A DNA stretch of 47,795 nucleotides, taken from positions 868,419 to 916,213 of the forward strand of contig NZ_KK020676.1 of the NCBI RefSeq assembly GCF_000307775.2, read 5' to 3'. Under the pieces are notes generated by a model. The model did no database searches. It worked only from the letters and a program-made list of their open reading frames with translations, and had not been told where the DNA came from. The stretch comes from Stutzerimonas stutzeri KOS6. GTDB taxonomy: Bacteria; Pseudomonadota; Gammaproteobacteria; Pseudomonadales; Pseudomonadaceae. How positions within the stretch are numbered: the stretch's first letter is position 1; every line of letters begins with the position of its first letter. Below are positions 36,566 through 47,752 of this stretch, in pieces. The translations under genes and the position numbers were made by a program.

Positions 36566-37716
36566 GGCATGGTTTCGACAGACTGCGGCGCCGGGCTCGA
36601 CTGGCTGAAGCGCGTCTGCTGCAGACGCAGCTCGTCGGCCAGTCCCTGGTGCACGCAGCGCTTGCCGTTCTCGTCGGCAAAGCCGAGCAGCCCGACCGGA
36701 CAATGCCGCTCATCGGTCCAGCCCGGGTAATCCAGCACCGGATACAGGCAGATGCCCTCCACCGGCACCCCGGCCTGCATCGCCAGGCCGGCCTGCTCGC
36801 TGACGTAACGCAGCCAGTCGCCGCGCACATCACCCTCGGCGCCGGTTTCGGCGATCAGCAGCGGTCGCCGATAGCGCTGCCAGACTTCCCGAAGAATGCC
36901 CTTGAACGGCCGATAGTCCGGGTTGCCGCGCTCGATGGTGCGGCCATCGCCGTGGTACCACTGGTTATCCGAGTAGTAGTTGACGCCGATGATGTCGAGG
37001 TACTCCGGGCCGCCACCAAGGCCCGGCCACCGCTCGCCGCAGAGCATGTCCCAGGCCTCGAACTGCGCCTGGCGGAAGCGCTCGGCATCGCGCTGCGGGC
37101 CGGGCCGGTCGTTGGCCGCGACTACATGAATCGCCGGGTCGACCTGGACGAAACGCGCTCGCGGATCGACCGCGCGAATCGCCTGCATCGCCGCGAGGGT
37201 GGCGCGTACCAGCTGGTGCTTGAGCTCGAAGCCGCGACCACGCGCCATTGGATTGAAGTAGGCCTCGTCGCCGCCGGCCCAGGCCCAGAAGGAAATCTCG
37301 TTGAGCGGCGCATAGAACGGTACGTCGTTCGTCTCGTCCTTGACCAGTTGCGCCACCGCCGCGGCATAGCGGGCGAAACGCTCGACGAACTGCGGGCGCC
37401 AGATGTCGATGTCGTCCGGCCAGCCGTAGTGGCACAGGTCCCAGATCACCTGGATGCCCTGGCGCTGCGCCGCCTGCAGCATGGGCAGGAAGCTCGACCA
37501 GTCGTACTGCCCCGGCGTGCGCTCGATCAGGTGCCAGCGCAAGCCGTCGCGCGCACCGTGCAGGCCATGCCGGTGCAGCTCGGCATAGTCGTGCGCGGCC
37601 CAGCGGTCATGCGCCGTCGCGGCGATCAGATCGAGACGACGACCGTCGCTGCGCCGATGATTGGAACACTCGAAACCGCCAAGGAAGAAGCTCTTGAACA
37701 GGCTGGGGTGATGCAT
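36562..37716 (-). CDS. Glycoside hydrolase-like protein (clan A, beta-glucosidase type)
   Basis: This 384-residue TIM-barrel protein begins with FFLGGFECSNHRRSDGRRLD and WHLIERTPGQYDWSSF, resembling family 1-type glycosidases. A likely acid/base Glu is in APLNEISFW near residue 141 and a likely nucleophile Glu in LIAETGAEGD near residue 287. No signal peptide is seen, so it may act in the cytoplasm. I chose the ATG at 37716 because GAGG stands about 7 nt before it; 37728 is an alternative. Its stop overlaps the ABC exporter start. Confidence 0.75.
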   Translation of the reverse strand: MHHPSLFKSFFLGGFECSNHRRSDGRRLDLIAATAHDRWAAHDYAELHRHGLHGARDGLRWHLIERTPGQYDWSSFLPMLQAAQRQGIQVIWDLCHYGWPDDIDIWRPQFVERFARYAAAVAQLVKDETNDVPFYAPLNEISFWAWAGGDEAYFNPMARGRGFELKHQLVRATLAAMQAIRAVDPRARFVQVDPAIHVVAANDRPGPQRDAERFRQAQFEAWDMLCGERWPGLGGGPEYLDIIGVNYYSDNQWYHGDGRTIERGNPDYRPFKGILREVWQRYRRPLLIAETGAEGDVRGDWLRYVSEQAGLAMQAGVPVEGICLYPVLDYPGWTDERHCPVGLLGFADENGKRCVHQGLADELRLQQTRFSQSSPAPQSVETMP

Positions 37717-37811
37717 CGTTGACCTCATGAATGACTCGCTACCGGCCGGACAGCCGCCGGGCGGCCGTGGCCCGCCATGCGACGGGCCTCACGCATAACG
37801 ACCGCTGCGCT

Positions 37812-39032
37812 TCAGCCGAGTTGCTCGGGCACCGCTTGCGGCTGGCTCGCCAGCTCGGCTTCCTCGATGCGCTTGTACAGCGCCAGCGCCTGGCCGACCA
37901 CCTGGTCCATGTTGTAGTACTTGTAGGTGCCGAGGCGGCCGACGAAGGTCACGCCCGGCGTCTGGTCGGCCAACTGCTGGTAGCGCTTGTACAGCTCGGC
38001 ATTCTCCGGCCGCGGGATCGGGTAGTAGGGATCGCCCTCGGCCGAGGGGTATTCGTAGGTGATGCTGGTCTTCGGATGCTCTTGCCCGGTGAGGTGCTTG
38101 TACTCGCTGATGCGCGTGTAGGGCACGTCCTCGCTGGGGTAGTTGACCGTGCCGACGGCCTGGAACTGCGCCTGGTCGAGCTGCTTGTGCTCGAACTTCA
38201 GCGAGCGGTACGGCAGCTTGCCGAAGCGGTAGTCGAAGTACTCGTCGATCGGGCCGCAGAAGATCAGCTGGTCGTACTGCACCTCGTCGCGGATCTCGCG
38301 GTAATCGGTGTTGAGCATGACCTTGATGTTCGGGTGCGCCAGCATCTTCTCGAACATCCGCGTGTAACCATGCCTGGGAATCTGCTGGAAGCTGTCGGTG
38401 AAGTAGCGATCGTCGGTGTTGGTGCGCGTGGGGATGCGCGAGGTCACCGACTTGTCCAGCTGCGACGGGTCCAGGCCCCACTGCTTGCGGGTATAGCCGC
38501 GGAAGAACTTCTCGTACAGCTCGCGGCCGATGCCGTTGATCACCACGTCTTCGCTGGTCTGGATGTGCTCCACCGGCTCGGCGCGGCTGGCAAGGAAACC
38601 CGCCGCTTCCTCTTCGGTGCTCATGTTCAGGCCGTAGAGCCTGTTCAGCGTGGTCATGTTGATCGGGATCGGCACCTGCTGGCCATCCACCTGTGCCAGC
38701 ACACGATGCTCGTAGGGCCGCCATTCGGTGAAGCGCGAGAGGTAGTCGACGATGCGCTGGGCATTGGTGTGGAAGATGTGCGGACCGTAACGGTGGATCA
38801 GCACGCCGGATTCGTCGTGGTAGTCATAGGCATTGCCGGCGATGTGCGGGCGCCGGTCGACCACCAGCACACGCTTGTTCAAGCCAGCCGCCAGCCGCTC
38901 GGCGAGTACGCTGCCGGCAAAGCCGGCACCGACGATGAGGTAGTCGAAGCCGCGCCTGCGCGCCTGTGGCCGTTCGCCGGAGCCACTGCCGAGGCGTTCC
39001 GGGTCGCTGTCCTGCGGGCTCATATCGCGCAT
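37812..39032 (-). CDS. glf: UDP-galactopyranose mutase Glf
   Basis: This 406-residue flavoenzyme converts UDP-galactopyranose to UDP-galactofuranose. The FAD-binding motif DYLIVGAGFAGSVLAERLA is at residues 30-48. Further family motifs are RPHIAGNAYDYHDE, HRYGPHIFHT, FFRGYTRKQWG and RLGTYKYYNMD, the last near the C-terminus. The N-terminal 28 residues are a polar extension. AAGGAG lies 8 nt before the ATG, inside the end of the glycosyltransferase gene. It implies galactofuranose-containing glycans. Confidence 0.95.
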   Translation of the reverse strand: MRDMSPQDSDPERLGSGSGERPQARRRGFDYLIVGAGFAGSVLAERLAAGLNKRVLVVDRRPHIAGNAYDYHDESGVLIHRYGPHIFHTNAQRIVDYLSRFTEWRPYEHRVLAQVDGQQVPIPINMTTLNRLYGLNMSTEEEAAGFLASRAEPVEHIQTSEDVVINGIGRELYEKFFRGYTRKQWGLDPSQLDKSVTSRIPTRTNTDDRYFTDSFQQIPRHGYTRMFEKMLAHPNIKVMLNTDYREIRDEVQYDQLIFCGPIDEYFDYRFGKLPYRSLKFEHKQLDQAQFQAVGTVNYPSEDVPYTRISEYKHLTGQEHPKTSITYEYPSAEGDPYYPIPRPENAELYKRYQQLADQTPGVTFVGRLGTYKYYNMDQVVGQALALYKRIEEAELASQPQAVPEQLG

Positions 39033-40204
39033 TGCATCTTCTCCTTCATCAGGCTCCAGGTGTGATCCCAGGACATGTCGCCGAGAATCTCGTCGGCCTT
39101 GGCCAGCAGCGCATCACGGTCTTCGGCGTCAGCCATGGCGGCTTCGCTGGCCGCGACGAACGCCTCGGCCGTATCGGCGATGCGCACGATGCCGGTGTCG
39201 CCATAGGTGCGCACCACATCGGTGATCGGCGTGGACACCACCGGGCAGCCACCGGCGAGGTATTCCGGCGTCTTGGTCGGGCTGATGAAACGGGTCGATT
39301 CGTTCAGGGCGAAGGGCATGATCGCCACGTCCCAGCCCGACAGGTACTGCGGCAGCTCGTCATAGGTCCTGCCGCCGAGGTAGTGGATGTTGTCGCGTTG
39401 CGGCAGCTCGGCCGGATCGATCTTGACCACCGGGCCGATCAGCACGATCTGCCAGTCCGGCTTCATCCGTGCCACCTGCTCGATCAGCGCCAGGTCGAGG
39501 CGCTCGTCGATCACGCCGTAGTAGCCCAGGCGCGGATGGGGGATTTCCGCCTGGTCGTCCGGGTCGTGCTGTGGCCGGCGCGCGGCGGCGAAGTGTCCGA
39601 CGTCGACGCTGCTGGGGAACGGGTGGGCGTTGTCGTGGCGCTGGCGCTTGGCCTCGTAGAGGCTGTAGCCGCCGGTGAAGACCAGATTGGCGCGGCACAT
39701 CAGCTCCACTTCGCGTTCGATCAGCTGCGCTGGCGCGCCGCGGAACGCCGACAGTTCGTCCATGCAGTCATAAACGATCAGGTTGGGTGCCAGGTGCTCG
39801 GAAAACGCCAGGCTCATCGGCGTGTAGTACCAGAGCATGAGCTGGCCGACGCCGAGCTTTTCCAGATAGTCGTCGAGCAGCTTGCGCTGCACGCGGTTCG
39901 CCTCGTCGCCTTCGCAACCGGCGGGCAGCCGCGGGATGAGCACCTGCACCCCGTTCTGTTCGGGGCGCACCTCCAGCCAGGGCTCGGCATCCTCGGTGGC
40001 AATCGGCTCTTCGTGAAAGAGCACGTTGTAGTCGCGGGCGAAGCGCGACATCAGGTGCTGCGGACGCTGGTAGACGAAGCTCCAACGCAGGTGCGACAGG
40101 CATAGCAGCGTCGGTACCTGATCGTCGAAGACCACTTCGGCCGGCGCCTGTTGCGCATTGCGGGATTTGCCGATGTCGTATTGGTATGGGCCGGCCCAGC
40201 TCAT
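39020..40204 (-). CDS. Glycosyltransferase, TuaH-like (GT4 type)
   Basis: This 394-residue GT-B-fold protein starts with LLCLSHLRWSFVYQRPQHLMSRFA near residue 33, has YDCMDELSAF near 144 and the donor-site region FISPTKTPEYLAGGCPVVST near 306. The pattern is that of TuaH-like glycosyltransferases. It overlaps glf by 13 nt, so the two are translationally linked. A galactofuranosyl donor from Glf is plausible but not shown. Confidence 0.85.
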   Translation of the reverse strand: MSWAGPYQYDIGKSRNAQQAPAEVVFDDQVPTLLCLSHLRWSFVYQRPQHLMSRFARDYNVLFHEEPIATEDAEPWLEVRPEQNGVQVLIPRLPAGCEGDEANRVQRKLLDDYLEKLGVGQLMLWYYTPMSLAFSEHLAPNLIVYDCMDELSAFRGAPAQLIEREVELMCRANLVFTGGYSLYEAKRQRHDNAHPFPSSVDVGHFAAARRPQHDPDDQAEIPHPRLGYYGVIDERLDLALIEQVARMKPDWQIVLIGPVVKIDPAELPQRDNIHYLGGRTYDELPQYLSGWDVAIMPFALNESTRFISPTKTPEYLAGGCPVVSTPITDVVRTYGDTGIVRIADTAEAFVAASEAAMADAEDRDALLAKADEILGDMSWDHTWSLMKEKMQCAI

Positions 40205-40627
40205 CTAGCACCTCGTCACGGCGACGGCGGCAGGCTTCCATTGCCCGATCACCCGTCTCTTAAAAGCCAGCGCTGCCGTGCGTAAGGCGTGTCATCGCGG
40301 CGCGGCGCGGGGTTGATCAAGGGTCCTGCAACCCGCGCCACCTGTCGGTAATGGACGACATCCACCGGTACGGGTTCCCGCCAATCATCCGATCGCGCAG
40401 GCGGCCGACCGGCCAGCGGGTGGATTGAACTCGCCCGGACCTTGCTCCGTCCCTATCTGCAGGACACCTGTTTTGAACACCGGCATCGGAACCTTCCGCG
40501 CGCAGCCTGTCGTCGCCGTCCCGTTCCGTTTCGCCGATCCCAGTTATGAGACTCATGCAGCGCCAGCCATGGCCAGCCGCAGTGTCTTGAGCGTGTCGAA
40601 AAGACCGCGAATTCCGGAGGTAGGCAG
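40205..40627. other. Divergent promoter region between the glycan operon and galE
   Basis: This 423-nt stretch has no convincing gene; a frame from a TTG near 40425 lacks a ribosome site. It must hold the promoters of both the leftward glycan operon and galE. GGAGGT (40616-40621) is the galE ribosome site. I cannot assign promoter boxes with confidence. Confidence 0.5.
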
Positions 40628-41680
40628 ATGATTCTGGTGACAGGAGGGGCCGGGTACATAGGCTCGCACGCGGTGCTCGAGCTGCTGCAGGCCGGGCACG
40701 AGGTGCTGGTGCTGGACAATCTGTGCAACAGCTCGCAGCTGGCCCTGGACCGGGTCGAGCAGCTGGCGGGGCGGCCACTGCACTTCGTCAAGGGCGATGT
40801 GCGCAACCGTGCGCTGCTCAAGGCGCTGTTCGCGGCCTATCCGATCAGCGCGGTGATGCACTTCGCTGGCCTCAAGGCGGTCGGCGAAAGCGTGCGTGAA
40901 CCGCTGCGCTACTACGAAACCAACGTCGGCGGCAGCATCGCCCTGTGCCAGGCGATGGCCGAAGCCGGCATCTTCAGGCTGGTGTTCAGCTCCTCGGCCA
41001 CGGTCTACGGCGAACCGCCGGTGATGCCGATCACCGAGGACCTCCCCATCGGCGTGCCGACCAATCCCTATGGCCAGTCCAAGCTGATGGCCGAGAGCGT
41101 GCTCAAGGGCCTGGCCGACTCCGACCGACGCTGGTCCATTGCCCTGCTGCGCTACTTCAATCCAATCGGTGCCCATGAATCGGGACTGATCGGCGAAGAT
41201 CCCAACGGCGTGCCGAACAACCTCTTGCCCTACATGCTGCAGGTAGCGGTGGGCCGTCGAAAACAGCTGAGCGTCTACGGCAGCGACTACCCGACCCCCG
41301 ATGGCACCGGCATCCGCGACTACATTCACGTGGTCGACCTGGCCAGAGGTCATCTCCGGGCGCTGCAGCGGCTGGACCACATGCAGGGCGCCGCGGTGTG
41401 GAACCTCGGCACCGGCAAGGGTCATTCGGTACGCGAAATGATCACCGCCTTCGAGGAGGTCACCGGGCGCACCCTGCCCCATGTGATCAAGCCACGCCGC
41501 AGCGGCGACATCGCCCAATGCTGGTCGGACCCGAGCAAGGCCGAACTGGAACTCGGCTGGCGCGCCGAGAAGGATCTGACCACCATGCTCGCCGACGCCT
41601 GGCGCTGGCAGAGTCGCAACCCGCACGGCTACGCGGCGGACAAGGTCGCAGTCGCCACGCAGACCGCGCTGGCCAGCTGA
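40628..41680 (+). CDS. galE: UDP-glucose 4-epimerase GalE
   Basis: This 350-residue SDR-type epimerase interconverts UDP-glucose and UDP-galactose. NAD-binding TGGAGYIGSHAVLELL is at residue 5, SSSATVYGEP near residue 121 and the catalytic NPYGQSK near residue 148. The typical GVPNNLLPYMLQVAVGRR and DGTGIRDYIHVVDLA follow. It would supply UDP-galactose to Glf, whose operon diverges from it. Confidence 0.95.
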   Translation: MILVTGGAGYIGSHAVLELLQAGHEVLVLDNLCNSSQLALDRVEQLAGRPLHFVKGDVRNRALLKALFAAYPISAVMHFAGLKAVGESVREPLRYYETNVGGSIALCQAMAEAGIFRLVFSSSATVYGEPPVMPITEDLPIGVPTNPYGQSKLMAESVLKGLADSDRRWSIALLRYFNPIGAHESGLIGEDPNGVPNNLLPYMLQVAVGRRKQLSVYGSDYPTPDGTGIRDYIHVVDLARGHLRALQRLDHMQGAAVWNLGTGKGHSVREMITAFEEVTGRTLPHVIKPRRSGDIAQCWSDPSKAELELGWRAEKDLTTMLADAWRWQSRNPHGYAADKVAVATQTALAS

Positions 41681-41704
41681 GTCCACGCTGCGCAGCCACA
41701 CTTC

Positions 41705-41755
41705 GACGATGGCGAGCGCGTCACGGCGCGTAGGCGCTGTGCGCTCGCCGTCGTC
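41705..41755. terminator. Long inverted repeat between convergent galE and hydrolase genes
   Basis: GACGA-T-GGCGAGCGC (41705-41719) pairs with GCGCTCGCC-G-TCGTC (41741-41755), a 14-bp stem with one mismatch. The 21-nt loop also holds GCGC-rich sequence. No T run follows on either side. It lies exactly between two convergent stops, so a bidirectional termination role is likely. Confidence 0.6.
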
Positions 41756-41760
41756 TGCCG

Positions 41761-42315
41761 TTACTGCCGCTCAGCCAGATACGCCTCGGTGGATTGCACG
41801 TTGGCGTAGCCGAACGCCAGCGACGCCATGATCGCCGCATGCACCTGTGCCGCCGGCACCTGGGTGCCATTGAATTCCACGTCACGCGATGCACAGGCAT
41901 CGTGGATCACCGTGCCGCTGAAGCCGAGGTCGGCACTGGCGCGGGTAATGGCATCGATGCACAGATGACTCATGTTGCCGACGATGGTCAGTTCCTCGAT
42001 GCCATGCGCCCGCAGCAGCGCCTCGAGCTCGGTGTCGCGAAACGAGTTGACCTGCTGCTTGAGGATCACCGGCTCACCCTCGCGATTCTCCACCTTGGGG
42101 TGAATCCGCGCGCCTTCGGAGCCCGGCGTGAAGAACGGCGCGTCCGCCGAGGCGAATTCATGGCGGACATGCACCACCAGATCGCCCGCGGCCCGCGCCG
42201 CGGCGAGGATACGCGCCGCGTTGTCCGCAGCTGCCTCGATCCCGTGCAGCGTCCACTTGCCGCCCGGGAAATAATCGTTTTGGATGTCGACCAGAACCAA
42301 CGCTCGCTTGCCCAT
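41761..42315 (-). CDS. Isochorismatase-family cysteine hydrolase
   Basis: This 184-residue cysteine hydrolase has the triad layout Asp in VLVDIQNDYF near residue 10, Lys in VILKQQVNSF near 84 and Cys in NMSHLCIDAI near 118. AGGAG precedes the ATG at 42315; the open frame continues far upstream to 43557 only as a shadow of the divergent gene. Relatives hydrolyse nicotinamide, carbamates or other small amides. The divergent GlxA-type regulator probably controls it. Confidence 0.85.
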   Translation of the reverse strand: MGKRALVLVDIQNDYFPGGKWTLHGIEAAADNAARILAAARAAGDLVVHVRHEFASADAPFFTPGSEGARIHPKVENREGEPVILKQQVNSFRDTELEALLRAHGIEELTIVGNMSHLCIDAITRASADLGFSGTVIHDACASRDVEFNGTQVPAAQVHAAIMASLAFGYANVQSTEAYLAERQ

Positions 42316-42417
42316 CACTTTCTCCTGTCGTCGAGCCCATTGCCCGTAGGCAGACTGTAGGTGCCACGACGACCGCCGAGGATGGGCCAGACCGACATTA
42401 TCGTGGGAAAAACTGAC

Positions 42418-43407
42418 ATGCCTGCCGCACCCGAGACGCTGGAAATCGGCCTGCTCCTGTACCCGGGCGCCCAGTTGGCGGCCGTTCATGGGCTGACCGA
42501 CCTGTTCGGCGTGGCCAACCGCATGGCAGCCGAACGCCAGGCGGCGGCGCTGCCGACCCTGCGCGTCAGTCACTGGGCACTGCAGGACGGCCTGCCAGAG
42601 GTGCGGCGGATCTTCGACAGCCTGCCGGGAAGCGAGAGTTCGCCACGCATCATCATCCTGCCGCCGTGCCTGGACGCCAGGCCCGAAGCGCATCTGGCGC
42701 AGCCATTCACCGCCTGGCTGGAGCAATGCCACCAGGCCGGCGTCACCCTCGGCTCGGTCTGCGCCGGAGCCTTTCTGCTCGCCGAAACCGGCCTGCTCGA
42801 CGGCCGCACCGTCACCACTCACTGGGGCCTGGCCCAGGCCTTGCGCGAGCATTTCCCGAAGGTGCAGGTCGATGCGGACCGGATGATCGTCGATGACGGC
42901 GACATCATCACCGCCGGCGGCCTGATGGCCTGGACCGATCTCGGGCTGGCGCTGGTGGAGCGGCTGCTGGGGCCGACCATCGCCTCGGAAACCGCACGCT
43001 TTCTGGTGATCGACCTGACACGGCACTCGCAGCGCTACTTCAGCAGCTTCGCCCCGCGCCTGGATCATGGCGACGAGGCCGTGCTGCGCGTGCAGCGCTG
43101 GCTGCAGAGCCAGGGCGCCAGCGCGGTGCCGGTCGCCGCCATGGCCGCTCAGGCGGGGTTGGGCGAGCGCACCTTTCTGCGTCGATTCCGCGCGGCCACC
43201 GGCCTCAAGCCAACCGAATACTGCCAGCAGCTGCGTGTCGGCAAGGCCCGTGAACTGCTGGAGCTGACCAACCGAGGCATCGAACAGGTGGCCTGGGCGG
43301 TGGGCTATCAGGACCCTGGCGCGTTTCGCAAGGTGTTCCACAAGCTGGTGGGCCTGTCGCCCGGCGACTACCGCCGACGCTTCGGGATCGGTGCGCAGCC
43401 GTCGTAG
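42418..43407 (+). CDS. GlxA-family AraC-type transcriptional regulator
   Basis: This 329-residue protein has an N-terminal DJ-1/PfpI-like domain (to about residue 200, with GSVCAGAFLLAETGLLDG at the nucleophile elbow) and a C-terminal AraC-type DNA-binding domain (MAAQAGLGERTFLRRFRAATG and VAWAVGYQDPGAFRKVF). I start at 42418 with GGGA upstream; in-frame starts at 42382 and 42361 are possible. It is divergent from the cysteine hydrolase across about 100 nt, the usual arrangement for such pairs. Confidence 0.85.
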   Translation: MPAAPETLEIGLLLYPGAQLAAVHGLTDLFGVANRMAAERQAAALPTLRVSHWALQDGLPEVRRIFDSLPGSESSPRIIILPPCLDARPEAHLAQPFTAWLEQCHQAGVTLGSVCAGAFLLAETGLLDGRTVTTHWGLAQALREHFPKVQVDADRMIVDDGDIITAGGLMAWTDLGLALVERLLGPTIASETARFLVIDLTRHSQRYFSSFAPRLDHGDEAVLRVQRWLQSQGASAVPVAAMAAQAGLGERTFLRRFRAATGLKPTEYCQQLRVGKARELLELTNRGIEQVAWAVGYQDPGAFRKVFHKLVGLSPGDYRRRFGIGAQPS

Positions 43408-43525
43408 GGCCCGACGGCCAAACGCGGCCAGCAGCGTGCGACCCGCCTGGTGGTCGAGCCGATGGCCTTCAGCGCGCCGGCATATCCTGCCGGGAGCAGC
43501 GCGGGACGCGCATGCGAAGGCTGCG

Positions 43526-44425
43526 TCATTCGGCCGCCTTGTCGCGCAGCTCGTCACGCAGCCACTCGGCCAGGCGCTCGGCGCGGCGATCCATGCGCCG
43601 TGCCGGGACCCATAGCGTCAGCCTGGCCGCCGTTTCGACAAAGCCCCAGGGTGCCAGCAGGCGCCCTGCCGCCAGATCGTCGGCCACCAGCTGTTGCGGC
43701 GCGATGGCCACGCCCAGGCCGGCCAGTGCCGCTTCCAGCAGGAAATACAGATGTTCGAAGCTCTGGCCCAGGCGCAACTGCGCGGGGTCCAGGCGCTGCT
43801 GGCGCGCCCAGGCCGGCCAGGCCTGCGGGCGCGATGCGGTGTGCAGCAAGGCTTCATCGAGCAACGCCGCTGGCGGCGCGCTGCGCAGTTCGGCACAGCG
43901 CGGATGGTAGGGGCTGAGCACCGGACCGATGCGCTCGGCGGCCAGCTCGAAGACCTGCATGTCCGCCGGCCACGGCGGTTCGGCGTAGCACAGCGTGGCA
44001 TCCAGCCCCGGCTTGCGCGGGTCCAGCTCACCCTCGCTGGCGGACAGCTGCAGGCGCAGTTCGGGCAGGTCGCGATTGAGCCGATCCAGGCGCGGGATGA
44101 ACCAGCGCGCCAGCAGGCTACCGGGGCAGCCGAGCACGAACGGCGCCTCGGCGGTCTGCCGTTGCAGCTCGGCACAGGTACTGCGCAGGCGCTCGAATGC
44201 CTCAGTGGCGGCGTCGCGCAGGCGAACGCCTGCATCGGTGAGTTTTACGCCGCGTCCTTCCTTGACGAACAGGATGACGCCCAGCTGCTCTTCGAGCTGC
44301 CGCACCTGCCGGCTGATCGCGCCGTGCGTGACATTCAGCTCGCCCGCTGCCTGGCCGATGCTCTGCAGGCGGGCCGCAGCCTCAAAGGCGCGCAAGGCAT
44401 TGAGCGGCGGAAGGCTCTGGGTCAT
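43526..44425 (-). CDS. trpI: LysR-family regulator TrpI
   Basis: This 299-residue LysR-type regulator has an N-terminal helix-turn-helix (residues 6-65, [20 protein letters not shown] region). It is divergent from trpBA, which is the arrangement in pseudomonads, where TrpI with indoleglycerol phosphate activates trpBA. The start at 44425 gives the family N-terminus [17 protein letters not shown] longer frame to 44566 enters the regulatory gap. Confidence 0.92.
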   Translation of the reverse strand: MTQSLPPLNALRAFEAAARLQSIGQAAGELNVTHGAISRQVRQLEEQLGVILFVKEGRGVKLTDAGVRLRDAATEAFERLRSTCAELQRQTAEAPFVLGCPGSLLARWFIPRLDRLNRDLPELRLQLSASEGELDPRKPGLDATLCYAEPPWPADMQVFELAAERIGPVLSPYHPRCAELRSAPPAALLDEALLHTASRPQAWPAWARQQRLDPAQLRLGQSFEHLYFLLEAALAGLGVAIAPQQLVADDLAAGRLLAPWGFVETAARLTLWVPARRMDRRAERLAEWLRDELRDKAAE

Positions 44426-44450
44426 TGGTGAGTTTTCCTGACGGGTTGCG

Positions 44451-44463
44451 GCGATCTTATCGC
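44451..44463. promoter_or_regulatory. Dyad in the trpI-trpB control region, candidate TrpI site
   Basis: GCGAT-CTT-ATCGC is a perfect 13-nt dyad 26 nt from the trpI start and about 117 nt from the trpB start. TrpI sites are known to lie in this intergenic gap, but I cannot match this dyad to a remembered consensus. Confidence 0.3.
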
Positions 44464-44512
44464 TTTTAACAGGACGCCCATAGCCGTAATCTGGCGCCAC
44501 TTGCCGAGGCCC

Positions 44513-46597
<2,085 letters not shown>

Positions 46598-46636
46598 TCC
46601 ACGTTGCAAGGTGAACAGCGCGGCTCAGCCAACGAT

Positions 46637-46695
46637 GGTGGGCTAAAGCCCACCCTACAGTGAACTTGGGGCCGTAGGGTGGGCTTCAGCCCACC
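46637..46695. repeat. Facing REP pair between trpA and the RAYT gene
   Basis: The first element (46637-46658) has the stem GGTGGGCT-AA-AGCCCACC then CTAC; the second (46674-46695) begins GTAG and has stem GGTGGGCT-TC-AGCCCACC followed by TTTTC. They are inverted relative to each other, as in a BIME. The second stem with its T run may also end trpBA transcription. Confidence 0.85.
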
Positions 46696-46744
46696 TTTTC
46701 CGATAGACCCGGTCCGCACAATCCATGAAGGCAAGGAGGCCTCC

Positions 46745-47269
46745 ATGTCGAACTACCGCCGAAGCCGGGTGCCCGGCGGCACCTGGTTTTTCACCGTGAC
46801 CCTGGCCGATCGCCGATCTCGGTTGTTGGTCGACGAGATCGCTCGGCTGCGCCAAGCCTATGGCCTCACTCAGCGGTCCCGCCCCTTTCGAACCGTCGCT
46901 ATCTGCATCCTGCCCGACCACCTTCACGCCATCTGGACGCTCCCGGAAGACGACGCCGACTTCGCCGGCCGCTGGGGCCTGCTCAAAAGCAGCTTTTCCC
47001 GCCAGCTCCCCGCAGCCGCACCAAGCCCCAGCAAGGCACGCAAGCGAGAAAAAGGCCTGTGGCAGCGGCGCTTCTGGGAACACCAGATCCGCGACGCAGC
47101 AGACTTGCAGCGTCACGTTGAGTACATCCACTTCAACCCGATCAAGCACGGACTGGTCACACGGGCAGCCGACTGGCCCTATTCAAGCTTTAACCGGTAT
47201 GTAGAAAACGGATTGTTGCCACATGACTGGGCCGGTAGCGATAACTCCAGCGGCTCGTTTGGCGAGTAG
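46745..47269 (+). CDS. REP-associated tyrosine transposase (RAYT)
   Basis: This 174-residue single-strand DNA transposase-like protein is of the Y1 HUH type. The HUH pair is His59-Leu-His61 in ILPDHLHAIW and the catalytic tyrosine is Tyr127 in HVEYIHFNPIKHGLV. AAGGAGG lies 5 nt before ATG 46745; the frame to 46679 runs through the REP. It is intact and flanked on both sides by REPs of one type, which is typical of this domesticated family that copies or moves REPs. Confidence 0.92.
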   Translation: MSNYRRSRVPGGTWFFTVTLADRRSRLLVDEIARLRQAYGLTQRSRPFRTVAICILPDHLHAIWTLPEDDADFAGRWGLLKSSFSRQLPAAAPSPSKARKREKGLWQRRFWEHQIRDAADLQRHVEYIHFNPIKHGLVTRAADWPYSSFNRYVENGLLPHDWAGSDNSSGSFGE

Positions 47270-47286
47270 ATATCGGACCCTGACAT

Positions 47287-47752
47287 CACCGAAGCCGCGC
47301 CCTGCCGCAACCGTAGGGTGGGCTTTAGCCCACCGCTTGCCGCCCATCACCCGTGCAAACACCTGACCCGCTGCGCCGGCCGCTGACCCTGGTGGGCTGA
47401 AGCCCACCCTAACCCGCACCGAAGCCGTGCCCTGCCACAACCGTAGGGTGGACTTTAGCCCACCGCTTGCCGCCCATCGCCCGTGCAAACACCTGACCCG
47501 CTGCGCCGGCCGCTGACCCTGGTGGGCTGAAGCCCACCCTACCCCGCACCGATGCCGTACCCTACCGCAACCGTAGGGTGGGCTTTAGCCCACCGCTTGC
47601 CACCGATCGCCCGTGCAAACACCTGACCCGCTGCGCCGGCCGCTGACCCTGGTGGGCTGAAGCCCACCCTACCCCGCACCGAAGCCGCGCCCTGCCGCAA
47701 CCGTAGGGTGGGCTTTAGCCCACCCTACGGTTGCCGCCCATCGCCCGTGCAA
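47287..47752. repeat. Tandem REP array with a 130-bp period
   Basis: The segment CCGTAGGGTGG recurs at 47311, 47441, 47571 and 47701, exactly 130 nt apart each time. Each unit has one REP with a GGGCTTTAGCCC-type centre and, about 56 nt later, a facing REP with GGTGGGCTGAAGCCCACC. The spacers are almost identical (for example CGTGCAAACACCTGACCCGC). One copy has GGACTTT in place of GGGCTTT. Three complete units and a partial fourth, which ends in a variant junction at about 47727, lie directly downstream of the RAYT gene. Confidence 0.9.

Noticed and set aside
40425..40631. Short frame from a TTG upstream of galE
   Set aside because: No ribosome site and no coding-like composition; it overlaps the galE ribosome site and start.
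42316..43557. Long N-terminal extension of the cysteine hydrolase frame
   Set aside because: A good ribosome site and the family N-terminus place the start at 42315; the rest is antisense to the GlxA-type regulator gene.
47287..47752. CRISPR array
   Set aside because: The units are 130 bp with conserved rather than variable intervening sequence and contain REP hairpins; no cas genes are present.
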